Assembly: GCA_958407465.1 (NCBI GenBank)
Contig: CATYIV010000028.1
Coordinates: 1 to 28,395 of the forward strand
Direction of reading: 5' to 3'
Length of the DNA: 28,395 bases
From: an uncultured Collinsella sp.
Lineage (GTDB): Bacteria; Actinomycetota; Coriobacteriia; Coriobacteriales; Coriobacteriaceae
Within the stretch, counting starts at the first letter, position 1. Each line of letters starts with the position of its first letter. Of this stretch, positions 15,048 through 24,300 are shown piece after piece. Below the pieces are notes generated by a model, which was not told the origin of the DNA, ran no database searches, and saw only the letters and a program-made list of their open reading frames with translations. Position numbers and translations under genes: made by a program.

Positions 15048-17930
15048 ATGACGCTACTGTATTTCCTTACCCTGTTTCCGCTGGTACCGGCGCTGGGCAT
15101 GCTGCTCGCGCGCGGTGACCACGCCCGCGATGCGGTGGGGCTCATAGGTTCCGGCATCATTATGGCGGTGACAGTTGTAGTCGCCGTCATGTTTTTTGGC
15201 GCGGGCCCGCAGAGCTTTGAGGTTGCCTCCGGCACCTCGCATGTGCTCTCGATCATCAGCTCCGCCATCGATGTCATCCTGTGCGCCGTCATCCTATACA
15301 ACGCGTATAAATATAGGAACGCGCTCACCACGGTGCTCGGCATAGTCCAGCTGGTGGGCTCGCTCGCCTTTGCAGCCATGACGCTGCCCGCGGCCGAAGC
15401 CGTCACGGCAACGCCGCTCTACCTGGATTACATGAGCGTGATCATGGTGCTCGCCGTCGGCATTGTCGGCAGCCTTATCTGCGTGTATGCCCTGGGCTAC
15501 ATGAAGGACTTCCAGGCCCATGACGAGCACGAGGCTGCGCTGCGCGGGCAGACTGCGCCCGACCGACGCCCGCAGTTCCTGGCGCTTATGTTCCTGTTCC
15601 TCTCGGCCATGTTCGTCATCGTGACAAGCGACAACCTTGAGTGGTTGTTCTGCGGCTGGGAAATCACCACCGTGTGCTCGTTCCTCATGATTGGCTACAC
15701 GCGCACGCCCGAGGCCATCAAGAACGCCTTTACCCAGATTATCCTCAACATGCTGGGCGGCATCGCGTTTTTGGCCGGACTCATGTACCTGCACGTTAAC
15801 GGCATGCCGCTGACCATCTCGGGCATGATCGAGCTTTCCGGCGCCGGAACCGCGCAGTCCGCGCTGCTGGTGATGCCGGTCATCCTGCTGTCGCTCGCCG
15901 CACTCACTAAGGCCGCGCAGATGCCGTTCCACACCTGGCTGCTGGGTGCCATGGTTGCCCCCACGCCCACGAGTGCCCTGCTGCACTCGTCAACCATGGT
16001 CAAAGCCGGCGTGTTCCTAATGGTCAAGCTGAGCCCGCTCTATGCCATCTATCCCGTGACCGGCTTTATGGTCACGAGTGTGGGTGCCATCACGTTTTTG
16101 CTCGCTGCCCTCATGGCCATCTCGCAGAGCAACGCCAAGCGCGTGCTCGCGTACTCCACCATTTCCAACTTGGGCCTCATCAGTGCCTGCCTGGGTGTCG
16201 GCGCGCCCGAGGCCGTGTGGGCCGCCATCTTCCTAATCCTGTTCCACACGGTGGCAAAGTCGCTGCTGTTCCTGTGCGTGGGCACCGCCGAGCATCATAT
16301 CGGCAGCCGCAATATCGAGGACATGGACGGTATGTTCAGCCGTATGCCACACCTGACGCGCTTGATGATGCTGGGCATCATGGGCATGTTCGTGGCGCCG
16401 TTTGGCATGCTCGTGTCCAAGTGGGGCGCTCTGGTGGCGTTTGCGCAGACCGGCAACGTGCTCATGATCATGGTGCTTGCCTTTGGCTCGGCCGCGACGT
16501 TTTACTTCTGGGGCAAGTGGCTTGCCAAGCTTTCGGGCGTCGACCCCACGGCTCAAAACGTTGAGGTCAATGTCCATAAGACCGAATGGATGGCCCTCAA
16601 CACCATCGCCGCGCTGCTGATTCTGTGCTGCGTGGCGTTCCCGGTTATCTCGAGCGGTCTGGTGTCGCCTTACTTGGCCATGGTGTTTGGCCGCGTGCCG
16701 TACGTTATCGGCAAGGACGCCATGTATCTGATGGTGGTTATCGTGGCTTTTATCGCCGTGGTGCTGCTGACGTCGTTCCGCGTGAGCAATAAGCCGCACG
16801 TCAACGTGTACCTTTCGGGTGTGGGAACCGACAAATATCGCCACTTCCGCGGCTCGATGGGACACGAGGTGAAGGCCGAAAAGCGCAATTGGTACTCGGA
16901 GGACGCCCTTGGCGAGAAGCGTATTAGCCCCGTGGGTAGCGTTGTGTGCTGCAGCATTATCTTGTTTGCGCTGCTGTGCTGCGCATGGATTGGGCCCGAG
17001 AGGCTTGCCATGAGCGCGCCCTCGGTGCTGCGCGGCAAGTATTTCGAAGGTTCGGGTGTCGTGGGCATCTTTATTGGTACCTTGGTGTTTGCCCTGCTGG
17101 CGCCTTTGGTTGGTGGCCTGATCGACGGCGTTGACCGCAAACTTTCGGCCCGTATGCAGGGCCGCGTGGGCCCGCGCCTGCTCCAGCCTTTCTACGACGT
17201 TGCCAAGCTGCTGCGCAAAGCCCCTGCCAGCGTAAACACCATGGACGATACCTATATGGCGTGCGCGCTCATCTTTACCGTCGTGGGCGGCGGCATCTTT
17301 GTGTCGGGCTCTAACACGCTACTGTGCGCCTTTATGGTGACGCTCGCCGCGATCTTTGTGGTGCTGGCGTCCGCCTCGACGCAAAGCCCGTTTGCCCAGG
17401 TTGGCGCCGATCGTGAGCTGCTGCAGGTCATGAGTTACGAGCCCGCCGTTCTGCTGATGAGCGTGGGTCTGTATCTTGCCACCGACAGCTTTGATTCCAT
17501 CGCTGTGACGGGGCAGTCGGCCCCCATCATCGTGTACAGTGCGCCCATTTTCCTGGCGCTGCTCGCGGTGCTTACCATCAAGCTGCGCAAGTCGCCGTTT
17601 GACCTTTCGTACTCGCATCACGCGCATCAGGAGATCGTCCAGGGCGTCGCCACCGAGATGAGCGGCGGCACGCTGGCCAAGATGACCCTTATGCACTGGT
17701 GCGAGACCGTGCTGTTTTTGATGTGGGTGGGCATGTTCTTCGTCTGGGACAACCCGGTGAGCTGGGTGGTCGCACTGGTCGTGATGGCCGCGACGTATTT
17801 TGTCGAGGTGCTGATCGACAACACCTTCGCACGCAGCACCTGGCGCAGCTGCTTTAGGCTCGGATGGGGCGTGGCGCTGGTGTTTGGCCTGCTCAACCTT
17901 ATGCCCATCCTCGTCGACGTATTTATTTAG
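15048..17930 (+). CDS. Fused membrane subunit EchA-EchB of an Ech-type [NiFe] hydrogenase
   Basis: Ion-translocating membrane arm of a group 4 hydrogenase. The 960-residue chain first contains a NuoL/MrpA-like antiporter module (about 1-620) with many hydrophobic segments. It has the conserved Glu in GWEITT and the Lys-bearing run TKAAQMPFHTWLLGAMVAPT followed by SALLHSSTMVKAG. A NuoH/HycD-like module follows (about 665-960), with DGVDRKLSARMQGRVGPR, LLQPFYDVAKL, and a cytoplasmic acidic/basic loop ending KLRKSPFDLSYSHHAHQE. These are normally two genes. The junction is a hydrophilic linker around 600-640 plus one extra helix. The start at 15048 has GGGGGAG 7 bases upstream. It is the first gene of the five-gene operon. 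Confidence 0.92.
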   Translation: MTLLYFLTLFPLVPALGMLLARGDHARDAVGLIGSGIIMAVTVVVAVMFFGAGPQSFEVASGTSHVLSIISSAIDVILCAVILYNAYKYRNALTTVLGIVQLVGSLAFAAMTLPAAEAVTATPLYLDYMSVIMVLAVGIVGSLICVYALGYMKDFQAHDEHEAALRGQTAPDRRPQFLALMFLFLSAMFVIVTSDNLEWLFCGWEITTVCSFLMIGYTRTPEAIKNAFTQIILNMLGGIAFLAGLMYLHVNGMPLTISGMIELSGAGTAQSALLVMPVILLSLAALTKAAQMPFHTWLLGAMVAPTPTSALLHSSTMVKAGVFLMVKLSPLYAIYPVTGFMVTSVGAITFLLAALMAISQSNAKRVLAYSTISNLGLISACLGVGAPEAVWAAIFLILFHTVAKSLLFLCVGTAEHHIGSRNIEDMDGMFSRMPHLTRLMMLGIMGMFVAPFGMLVSKWGALVAFAQTGNVLMIMVLAFGSAATFYFWGKWLAKLSGVDPTAQNVEVNVHKTEWMALNTIAALLILCCVAFPVISSGLVSPYLAMVFGRVPYVIGKDAMYLMVVIVAFIAVVLLTSFRVSNKPHVNVYLSGVGTDKYRHFRGSMGHEVKAEKRNWYSEDALGEKRISPVGSVVCCSIILFALLCCAWIGPERLAMSAPSVLRGKYFEGSGVVGIFIGTLVFALLAPLVGGLIDGVDRKLSARMQGRVGPRLLQPFYDVAKLLRKAPASVNTMDDTYMACALIFTVVGGGIFVSGSNTLLCAFMVTLAAIFVVLASASTQSPFAQVGADRELLQVMSYEPAVLLMSVGLYLATDSFDSIAVTGQSAPIIVYSAPIFLALLAVLTIKLRKSPFDLSYSHHAHQEIVQGVATEMSGGTLAKMTLMHWCETVLFLMWVGMFFVWDNPVSWVVALVVMAATYFVEVLIDNTFARSTWRSCFRLGWGVALVFGLLNLMPILVDVFI

Positions 17931-17942
17931 GAGGCGGCATCC

Positions 17943-18527
17943 ATGGATCATAAAATGTCGCGCTCGCCGTGGGTTATTCATTACGACGGTTCGAGCTGCA
18001 ACGGATGCGATATCGAGGTGCTGGCCTCGCTCACGCCGCTGTTCGATGCGGAGCGCTTTGGCGTGGTCAACACCGGCAACCCCAAGCATGCGGATATCTT
18101 TTTGGTGACGGGGTCGGTCAATGCCCAGAACCTGCCCGTCGTGCGCCAGATCTACAACCAGATGCTCGAGCCCAAGTGCGTGGTGGCGTGCGGCATTTGC
18201 GCGTGTTCGGGCGGCGTGTTCCGCGATGCCTACAACGTGATCGGCGGCGTGGACCGCGCGATTCCCGTGGACGTGTACGCGCCCGGGTGCGCCATTCGCC
18301 CCGAGACGGTGATCGATGCCATCGTGGAGGCGTGTGGCATCCTGGACCAGAAGGAGGCCGTGATGCGCGCCGGCGGCGACCCGCTCACCGTGGGCGGCGC
18401 CGCTGCCTGGGACGGTGGCGTTGAGCTGGGCGAGGACGGGTTTGTGGCTGCTGCGGAGGCCGGCGACGCGACCGCCGCTGGCGACGCACCTGCTGAGACG
18501 CCCGCCGCTGCAAGGGAGGCCGAGTAA
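17943..18527 (+). CDS. echC: Ech-type hydrogenase small subunit EchC (NuoB-like)
   Basis: Carries the proximal 4Fe-4S cluster that passes electrons to the NiFe site in EchE. The four probable ligands are C19 and C22 in SSCNGCDIE, C86 in GICACSGG and C116 in YAPGCAIRP, the group 4/NuoB pattern. The conserved domain ends near residue 140. The remaining ~50 residues are Gly/Ala/Glu-rich low complexity, unusual for the family. Total length is 194 against about 150 in typical EchC. An AGGAGGCGG site overlaps the stop of the preceding gene, and the stop overlaps the echD start by one base. Confidence 0.94.
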   Translation: MDHKMSRSPWVIHYDGSSCNGCDIEVLASLTPLFDAERFGVVNTGNPKHADIFLVTGSVNAQNLPVVRQIYNQMLEPKCVVACGICACSGGVFRDAYNVIGGVDRAIPVDVYAPGCAIRPETVIDAIVEACGILDQKEAVMRAGGDPLTVGGAAAWDGGVELGEDGFVAAAEAGDATAAGDAPAETPAAAREAE

Positions 18528-19225
18528 TGCAAAAGGCTATCTATACCACCGTCGGGATCGAAGAGCTCCTGTCGCATGTCCAGGCGCTTAAGGGCGTCGG
18601 CGCGCGCTTTGTGCAAATGCACGCTGAACGCAACGTCGACGACGGCTCGTATCGCTTGGTCTATACGTTTATCAACGTTCGTGCTGCTCAGGAGCATATT
18701 GCGCAGGACGGCAGCTATGCGATTGAGAACCTGGTGGTTGAGGGCATCGACCAGTACCAGGAGGTTCCGTCCATCAGCTCGTATTACCCCGCGGTGTTCC
18801 CGTTTGAAAATGAGGCCCACGACCTGTTTGGCCTTGCCATCACCGACATGCAGATCGACTTTAAGGGCTTTTTCTACCAGGTTTCGACTGCCGAGCCCAT
18901 GAGCGTCATCACGCCCGAGGTGAAGGCCGCGCGCGAGAAAGCCATGAAGGTCCGTGCCGCTGCCGAGGCCAAGGCGCGCAAGGCCGCGGCCGAAAAGGCC
19001 GCCGCTGCGGCTGCTGCAGGGGAGGGCGCTGCGGGCGCTGCCGTCGCTCAGCCCGCTGCGGCTGCCGGCTCCGATGCCCAGCATGACGATGCCGCTGCGA
19101 AGGCCGCGCTCAAGGCCGCCGAGATGGAGGCAAAGCTCGCCGCCATGGATCCCGAGAAAGCGGCCAAGGTCCGCGCGGCGCTTGCCGCCAAGGCCGCCCG
19201 CGACAAGCAGAAAAAGGAGGCGTAA
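18527..19225 (+). CDS. echD: Ech-type hydrogenase subunit EchD (NuoC-like)
   Basis: Peripheral subunit that supports the large/small subunit dimer. The first ~125 residues are NuoC/HycE-N-like, with YRLVYTFIN and a PSISSYYPAVFPFENEAHDL segment equivalent to the conserved P-x-A-x-x-x-E-R-E-x-x-D-x-F motif. The last ~105 residues are an Ala/Lys/Glu-rich tail with heptad-like spacing (EKAMKVRAAAEAKARKAAAE and similar). It is probably helical and may be a coiled coil; this is absent from ordinary EchD. The start overlaps the echC stop, and the AGGAGG for echE lies in its last codons. Confidence 0.88.
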   Translation: MQKAIYTTVGIEELLSHVQALKGVGARFVQMHAERNVDDGSYRLVYTFINVRAAQEHIAQDGSYAIENLVVEGIDQYQEVPSISSYYPAVFPFENEAHDLFGLAITDMQIDFKGFFYQVSTAEPMSVITPEVKAAREKAMKVRAAAEAKARKAAAEKAAAAAAAGEGAAGAAVAQPAAAAGSDAQHDDAAAKAALKAAEMEAKLAAMDPEKAAKVRAALAAKAARDKQKKEA

Positions 19226-19230
19226 GGCCC

Positions 19231-20319
19231 ATGGCACATCGCTCCGTCATTCCGTTTGGCCCGCAGCACCCGGTGCTGCCCGAGCCGCTTCATCTGGACC
19301 TGGTGATCGAGGACGACCGCGTCATCGAGGCAATTCCGCAGATCGGCTTTGTGCACCGCGGACTCGAGAAGCTCACCGAAAAGCGTGATATGCACCAGTT
19401 TGGCTACATCGCCGAGCGCATCTGCGGCATTTGCGCCGTGGGCCACAGCTGCGGCTATGCCAGTGCCTGCGAGCGCATGCTCGACATCGAGGTGCCCGGC
19501 CGCGTGCAGTATATCCGCACCGTTTTGCACGAGCTTTCGCGCATCCACTCGCATCTGCTGTGGCTGGGCCTGCTCGCCGACGCCTTTGGCTTTGAGGCGC
19601 TGTTCTATCGGTCATGGACCCTGCGCGAGCAGATTCTCAAGATCTTTGAGAGCACTTGCGGCGGGCGCGTGATTCTGTCGATTAACGAGATCGGCGGCCT
19701 TAAACACGACATTGAGGACTCCGAGCTGGAGGGCATTGTCCAGACGCTCGACGCCATGCGCCCCGACTACGAGGCCCTGGTGCATACGTTTTTGGACGAC
19801 AACAGCTGCGGCGAGCGCCTGCATGGCGTGGGCGTGATCAGCAAGAAAGACGCGCTGGAGCTTTCGATGGTCGGCCCGTTCGCTCGCGCCTCGGGCGTGG
19901 ACTACGACGTGCGCATGTTTGGCGACGGTGCCTATGCGGACTTGGCCGCGTTTGAGCCGATTGTCGCCACCGACGGCGACTGCTATGCCCGCTGCCAGGT
20001 GCGTTGCGCCGAGGTCACACAGGCCATGGACATCATTAGGGAGCTTGTGGGCAAGATTCCGCACGACGGTATCGGCGGGCGCACCAAGCTTACGCCGGCC
20101 GACGGCGCACGCGGCGAGGTTGTGATTGAGCAACCGCGTGGCGAGGCGTATTACTATGTGCGCGGCAACGGCACCAAGAACCTGGACCGTTTCCGCGTGC
20201 GCACGCCGACGTCGCAGAACCTAGCGGGTCTGACGCATGCGCTGCAGGGCGTGCTCCTTGCCAACGTGCCCATGATTATCCTGACCATCGACCCCTGCAT
20301 TAGCTGCACGGAAAGGTAG
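19231..20319 (+). CDS. echE: Ech-type [NiFe] hydrogenase large subunit EchE (NuoD-like)
   Basis: Catalytic subunit holding the NiFe centre. It has 362 residues, typical of EchE. The N-terminal nickel-ligand motif RICGIC supplies C65 and C68, and the C-terminal motif DPCISC supplies C356 and C359, so this is a true hydrogenase rather than a complex I NuoD. The protein ends three residues after the last Cys (TER), exactly where maturation proteases cut in other families, so no removable tail is encoded. GPQHPVLPEP at 10-19 and VHRGLEKLTE are further group 4/NuoD signatures. It lies 5 bases downstream of echD and 7 bases before echF. Confidence 0.96.
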   Translation: MAHRSVIPFGPQHPVLPEPLHLDLVIEDDRVIEAIPQIGFVHRGLEKLTEKRDMHQFGYIAERICGICAVGHSCGYASACERMLDIEVPGRVQYIRTVLHELSRIHSHLLWLGLLADAFGFEALFYRSWTLREQILKIFESTCGGRVILSINEIGGLKHDIEDSELEGIVQTLDAMRPDYEALVHTFLDDNSCGERLHGVGVISKKDALELSMVGPFARASGVDYDVRMFGDGAYADLAAFEPIVATDGDCYARCQVRCAEVTQAMDIIRELVGKIPHDGIGGRTKLTPADGARGEVVIEQPRGEAYYYVRGNGTKNLDRFRVRTPTSQNLAGLTHALQGVLLANVPMIILTIDPCISCTER

Positions 20320-20326
20320 GCGCGGC

Positions 20327-20668
20327 ATGAGTTTACTGACATTTGCCAAGACGGCCTTGGGCTCTATGGTCAAGCAGCCGGTAACGGTGTGCTATCCGCA
20401 GGAGAAGCTCGCGGCACCCGAGCGCTTGCGCGGGCATATCGTCAACGACATGGACGTGTGTATCTGCTGCGGCATGTGTGCGCGTCGCTGTCCGGCGGGC
20501 GCGCTCGCGGTCGATCGCAAGGGTGGAACGTGGTCGATCGACCCGTATGCCTGCGTGGTGTGTGGTGAGTGCATCGAGAGCTGCCCCAAGCACTGCCTGA
20601 CTATGGACACCGCTCGTACTCCAGTTGCGGCGGACAAGACTCCCACGGTAGAAACTAAGTCGGAGTAG
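20327..20668 (+). CDS. echF: Ech-type hydrogenase ferredoxin subunit EchF (2x 4Fe-4S)
   Basis: A 113-residue polyferredoxin-type subunit that relays electrons between soluble ferredoxin and EchC. Two complete cluster motifs are visible: CICCGMCARRCP near 44-55 and CVVCGECIESCP near 74-85. The N-terminus (GSMVKQPVTVCYP) matches the NuoI/EchF lead-in. It is the last gene of the operon. A GC hairpin follows 21 bases after the stop. No formate dehydrogenase or CO dehydrogenase gene accompanies the cluster in this window, which favours ferredoxin as the electron donor. Confidence 0.93.
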   Translation: MSLLTFAKTALGSMVKQPVTVCYPQEKLAAPERLRGHIVNDMDVCICCGMCARRCPAGALAVDRKGGTWSIDPYACVVCGECIESCPKHCLTMDTARTPVAADKTPTVETKSE

Positions 20669-20689
20669 CATTGGTATAGAGCTGGAATA

Positions 20690-20721
20690 GGGGCCGGTGG
20701 GGGAAATGCCCCACCGGCCCC
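20690..20721 (+). terminator. Strong GC hairpin after the hydrogenase operon
   Basis: GGGGCCGGTGGGG (20690-20702) pairs perfectly with 20709-20721 around a 6-base loop. No T tract follows, so it may act as an mRNA 3' stabiliser or a non-canonical terminator. The repeat elements begin just downstream. Confidence 0.65.
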
Positions 20722-20752
20722 GCGCTTAAACGCGCGGTTGGGCCGCCACGAA

Positions 20753-20906
20753 CAAAACTATGCCGGATTACGGGGCTGGATAGCGAACCTCCGACCATAC
20801 AGAAAATCGCAAAAACAAACCAGCAGGTAGATTGCTTGCCGTTTTTCAAAAAATGAAGGTATGGATGAGGGCCTCGACTTTAGCCCCGTAATCCGGCATA
20901 GTTTTG
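20753..20906. repeat. Long hairpin element, copy A
   Basis: Outer arms 20753-20777 and 20882-20906 are 25 bases long and perfectly complementary (starting CAAAACTATGCCGG). Inside them CCATAC (20795-20800) pairs with GTATGG (20859-20864). The core holds AGCAGGTAGATTGCT followed by GTTTTT, a variant of the core in copies B and C. The 5' flank CCACGAA matches the outer end of B and C. No open frame fits the element. It occupies part of the 717-base gap between echF and the surface protein gene. Confidence 0.85.
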
Positions 20907-20934
20907 AAATGACATCATATCCGTAACAGCCCTT

Positions 20935-20980
20935 GATCTCCCGTGGACAGAGGGAAACGGATCATTTTGGCCTCGCGAGG
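20935..20980. repeat. Conserved box following hairpin copy A
   Basis: Begins GATCTCCCGTGGACAGAGG and continues through GGAAACGGATCATTTTGG to a CTCGCGAGG palindrome. Related boxes follow copies B and C at a distance of 15 bases from the hairpin; here the distance is 29. Confidence 0.7.
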
Positions 20981-20999
20981 GCCGCCGCGTGACCCGTCT

Positions 21000-21159
21000 G
21001 CCACGAAATGGGTCTATCTACTACGTTTAGGCGGCAGTCCTCGACCACGGCAAGTAATGCGAAATGAAAGCCGCAGGTAGAACGCCTGCGGTTTTTCATG
21101 AAACGCGGTTATGGTCGGAGGTACCGGACTAAACATAGTAGATAGGCCAGTTTCGTGGC
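21000..21159. repeat. Long hairpin element, copy B
   Basis: Arms 21000-21030 and 21129-21159 pair over about 31 positions with two mismatches and two G-T pairs. They begin GCCACGAAA, continue through CTATCTACTACG, and end GTTTAG. Inner segments CCTC/GAGG and GACCA/TGGTC pair next. The core is a terminator-like hairpin, CCGCAGG-TAGAACG-CCTGCGG (21071-21091), followed by TTTTT and flanked by complementary TGAAA/TTTCA. It lies 226 bases upstream of the surface protein start. Confidence 0.88.
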
Positions 21160-21173
21160 GAGCACCACCAATA

Positions 21174-21218
21174 GATCCCCCGGGGACGGAGGAAAACGGG
21201 TTCTTTTGCCCCGTCCAT
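21174..21218. repeat. Conserved box following hairpin copy B
   Basis: GATCCCCCGGGGACGGAGG, then AAAACGGGTTCTTTTG and CCCCGTCC. It aligns with the boxes after copies A and C, and here it forms the left half of a separate inverted repeat. Confidence 0.65.
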
Positions 21219-21240
21219 CTTGAGTCGCACCCGTTTTCCT
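21190..21240. repeat. Inverted repeat upstream of the surface protein gene
   Basis: AGGAAAACGGGT (21190-21201) is perfectly complementary to ACCCGTTTTCCT (21229-21240), a 12-bp stem with a 27-base loop. It lies just upstream of the putative promoter and operator region and could terminate read-through or bind a regulator. Confidence 0.6.
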
Positions 21241-21253
21241 GCGAAAACGCTCG

Positions 21254-21333
21254 TGTCTCAACTTTGGTGAGACATTTGTCTCACGCCTAAAAATGAATCT
21301 GGAACGTGTGTCACCTGCCCTAATTGTGTCTCA
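21254..21333 (+). promoter_or_regulatory. Repeated TGTCTCA motifs, probable operator of the surface protein gene
   Basis: The heptamer TGTCTCA occurs at 21254-21260, 21277-21283 and 21327-21333, and in inverted form TGAGACA at 21268-21274. Two copies make the palindrome GTGAGAC-ATTT-GTCTCAC (21267-21284). A weak promoter-like pair, TTGGTG (21264-21269) and TAAAAA (21288-21293), would place that palindrome between the -35 and -10. The regulator and exact promoter are inference. Confidence 0.5.
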
Positions 21334-21385
21334 TTTCGTAACTTTAGGCTGATGCAAGGTCTGAGCCTGCGAGAAGGGAGACGCG

Positions 21386-24300
21386 ATGAGTAAGTACACG
21401 AGGGGTCTCTTGGCGGTGATGCTGGCCGTAGTGCTGGTGTTGCCGGCTGCAGCATTTGCCATGCTGCCCGAGGCCAACGCCAGGTCCAGTACCGGAATGG
21501 ACGGACCGACGGTGAGCGGAAAGATAGTCGACCCTGACACCACCGGCCGCTGGCAGTACTGGGCGTCGGGCGGCGAGCAGGACCTGACGACACGTTATGT
21601 AGGCCGAATCTGGACGGACAAGACGGTCGAGCCAGCGCAGGACGAAAAGTCCGACTTTGTGACGACGCTCTCCACGATGTCTTCGACTTCTGACACAACG
21701 TCGCTGGTCACTAAACCGCTCGATATCGTGATGGTGCTTGATGCCTCCGGGTCGATGGATAATGACATGGGTGACAGCGATTCGACCAAACGCAAACGCA
21801 TCGACGCACTCAAGGCAGCTGCCAGTTCCTTTATCGACACCATCGCCGAGCAAAACAAGAGCATTAAAGATACGAATAAGCGGCATCAGGTTGCCATCGT
21901 TAAGTTTTCGGGTGCAAAGAAAAACGAGATCGGCAACGATACGTATCGCGATCGTCAGGGATACACGCACAACTACTCGCAGACCATGAAGAGCCTGACG
22001 CCGTGTGTTGATAGCGCTGCGACGGAACTTAAGAATACGGTCGGCTACATCGAACCTGCCGGTGCCACGCGGGCTGATTACGGTCTTGAACTTGCTCGCG
22101 ACATGTCGGGCCGCGAGGATGCCCAGAAGGTAGTTGTGTTCTTTACGGACGGCACGCCCACAGACGTCAGGAACTTTAACCCTACGGTTGCCAATAATGC
22201 CATAGTCGCCGCCAAGAAAATGAAGGGGAAAGGCGCTACGGTCTACACCATCGGCATTTTTGATGATGCGAATCCCGCTGACGTGCCTACGAACTACTGG
22301 ACGAGCGACGAAAACAAGTTCATGCACGCCGTGTCGAGCAACTATCCAAACGCCACGTCCTACACAACCAATGAGCTTGGTAAGCGCACCGAGAATTCCG
22401 ATTTCTACAAGGCTGCGTCGAATGCCGATGAGCTCAAGAAGGTGTTTGATGATATCTCGAGCTCTATCACCTCGGGCAAGGGCTCTCCCACTCAGATCGA
22501 GGATGGTTACGACGAGAGCAAGTCCGGCTACATCACCTTCAGTGATGAGCTGGGCGACTTTATGCAGGTCGATACGTTTGTCAGCGCTCAGATTAATGGC
22601 GTCCCCTTTGATGAAGTGACCAAGACAACCAAGGGCAATACGGACACGTACGAGTTTTCGGGCGTGGCCAAGGACCTGGTCATCACCGTCGAGCGCTCTG
22701 CCAATGCGCAGCAGGGCGATATCGTGACGGTTAAGATCCCCGCATCGCTGATTCCGCTGATCCGCTATCACGTGGACATGGAAAACGGGATCTTTGAGCG
22801 CACGTCGCTCAATGACATCAAGCCTATTCAGATTAAATACACCTCGAGCGTCAAGGACGAAGCACGCAACAACCTGTTTACGCCCGATAGGGTGCTCAAG
22901 AAGTATATCGATGACCACAAGGACGCCGACAACCAGACGGTCTACTTCCTGGCCAACAAGTGGTCGGGCGGCGAGCTGGGCGATGTTGTCGCCGAGTTTG
23001 AGCCCGCCGATACCAACAGCTACTATTACTTCCAAAAAATCACGCCTATCTACACGGACAAGGAATGCACCCAGCGCGCGACGGTAAAGCCGCAGGGCAA
23101 CGACGTCTATTACTACAAGGACGAGTTTGTGGCGATGGGCGCAAACGGCAAGCCGAAGGACGACTATGCCGTTGTGGAGTTTGAGGGGCACGAGATCGCC
23201 AGCTACGACGGCGCTCTGGTCAAAGATGACGGCTATTGGTCCTTTAATAAGGGAACCGCGCGCTTGGCCTATATCGACCAGCTGCATACCACCAAGGACG
23301 ATGTGGAGGTGAATGGTAACAAGACCGAGACCGCGCGCGACGTGCTTAACCCCAGGTGGAATGACCTTTCCTCCGTTGCGACTTCCACGCACGTGCATTC
23401 GCACCTGGGCAACAACGGCAAGATTATCTTTAGCCTTGCAACCAAGCCGACAACGGTGGATACCAAGACTGACTTTGGTCTGACCAAGGTGCTCGAGGGC
23501 CGCAAGTGGGCGGATACGGATGCGTTTGAGTTTGAGCTCTCCGCGACGTCCGACAACAATGCCCCGATGCCCGACCCCGCGACCGTAACTGTGACCAATG
23601 CCGATCTCGACAAGGGCAAGGCAGCCATTAACTTTGGCAAGATTACTTATGCCGAGCCGGGCGAGTACACCTATGAGGTCCGCGAGGTCAAGGGCGACGC
23701 CGGTGGCATTACCTACAGCAAGAACGTTGCCACGTTCAAGGTGACTGTGACGGTTAACGCCAAGGGCGAGCTTAAGGCCGACGTTGAAAAGACCTCGGGC
23801 GAGACCGAGTTCAAGAACACCTATAGCGTGAAGCCTGTCGAGGACCAGATCACCGCGACCAAGGTCCTGACCGGGCGCGACCTCAAGGAGGGCGAGTTCT
23901 CCTTCGAGCTCGTCGAGGGTAACAAGGTCGTCGCCAAGGGCACTAACGCTGCCGACGGCACGATTGCCATGGACAAGATCACTTACGACAAGCCCGGCAC
24001 CCACACTTACACGCTGCGCGAGAAGCTCCCCAACGAGGCGGGGCTGAGCAACGGGATCACGTACGATAAGACGAACTACACCATCAAGACGAGCGTCATC
24101 GACAACGGCGACGGCACGCTTAAGGTGACCCATACGCTCGAGGGTCCCGAGACGGCACGCTTTGAGAACAAGTACAACACTGCCCCGAATAAGTCCAGCG
24201 TCACCGACCAGATCACCGCGACCAAGACCCTGACAGGCCGCGACCTCAAGGAAGGCGAGTTCTCCTTCGAGCTCGTCGAGGGTAACGATGTCGTCGCCAG

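Noticed and set aside
15048..20668. Respiratory complex I (nuo) as the identity of the five-gene cluster
   Set aside because: The large subunit keeps both nickel-binding CxxC pairs, there are only six functional modules, and NADH-module genes are absent, so a hydrogenase fits better.
20753..21159. CRISPR array or retron RNA as an explanation for the paired repeats
   Set aside because: There are no regularly spaced short direct repeats with unique spacers, and no Cas or reverse transcriptase gene in the window.
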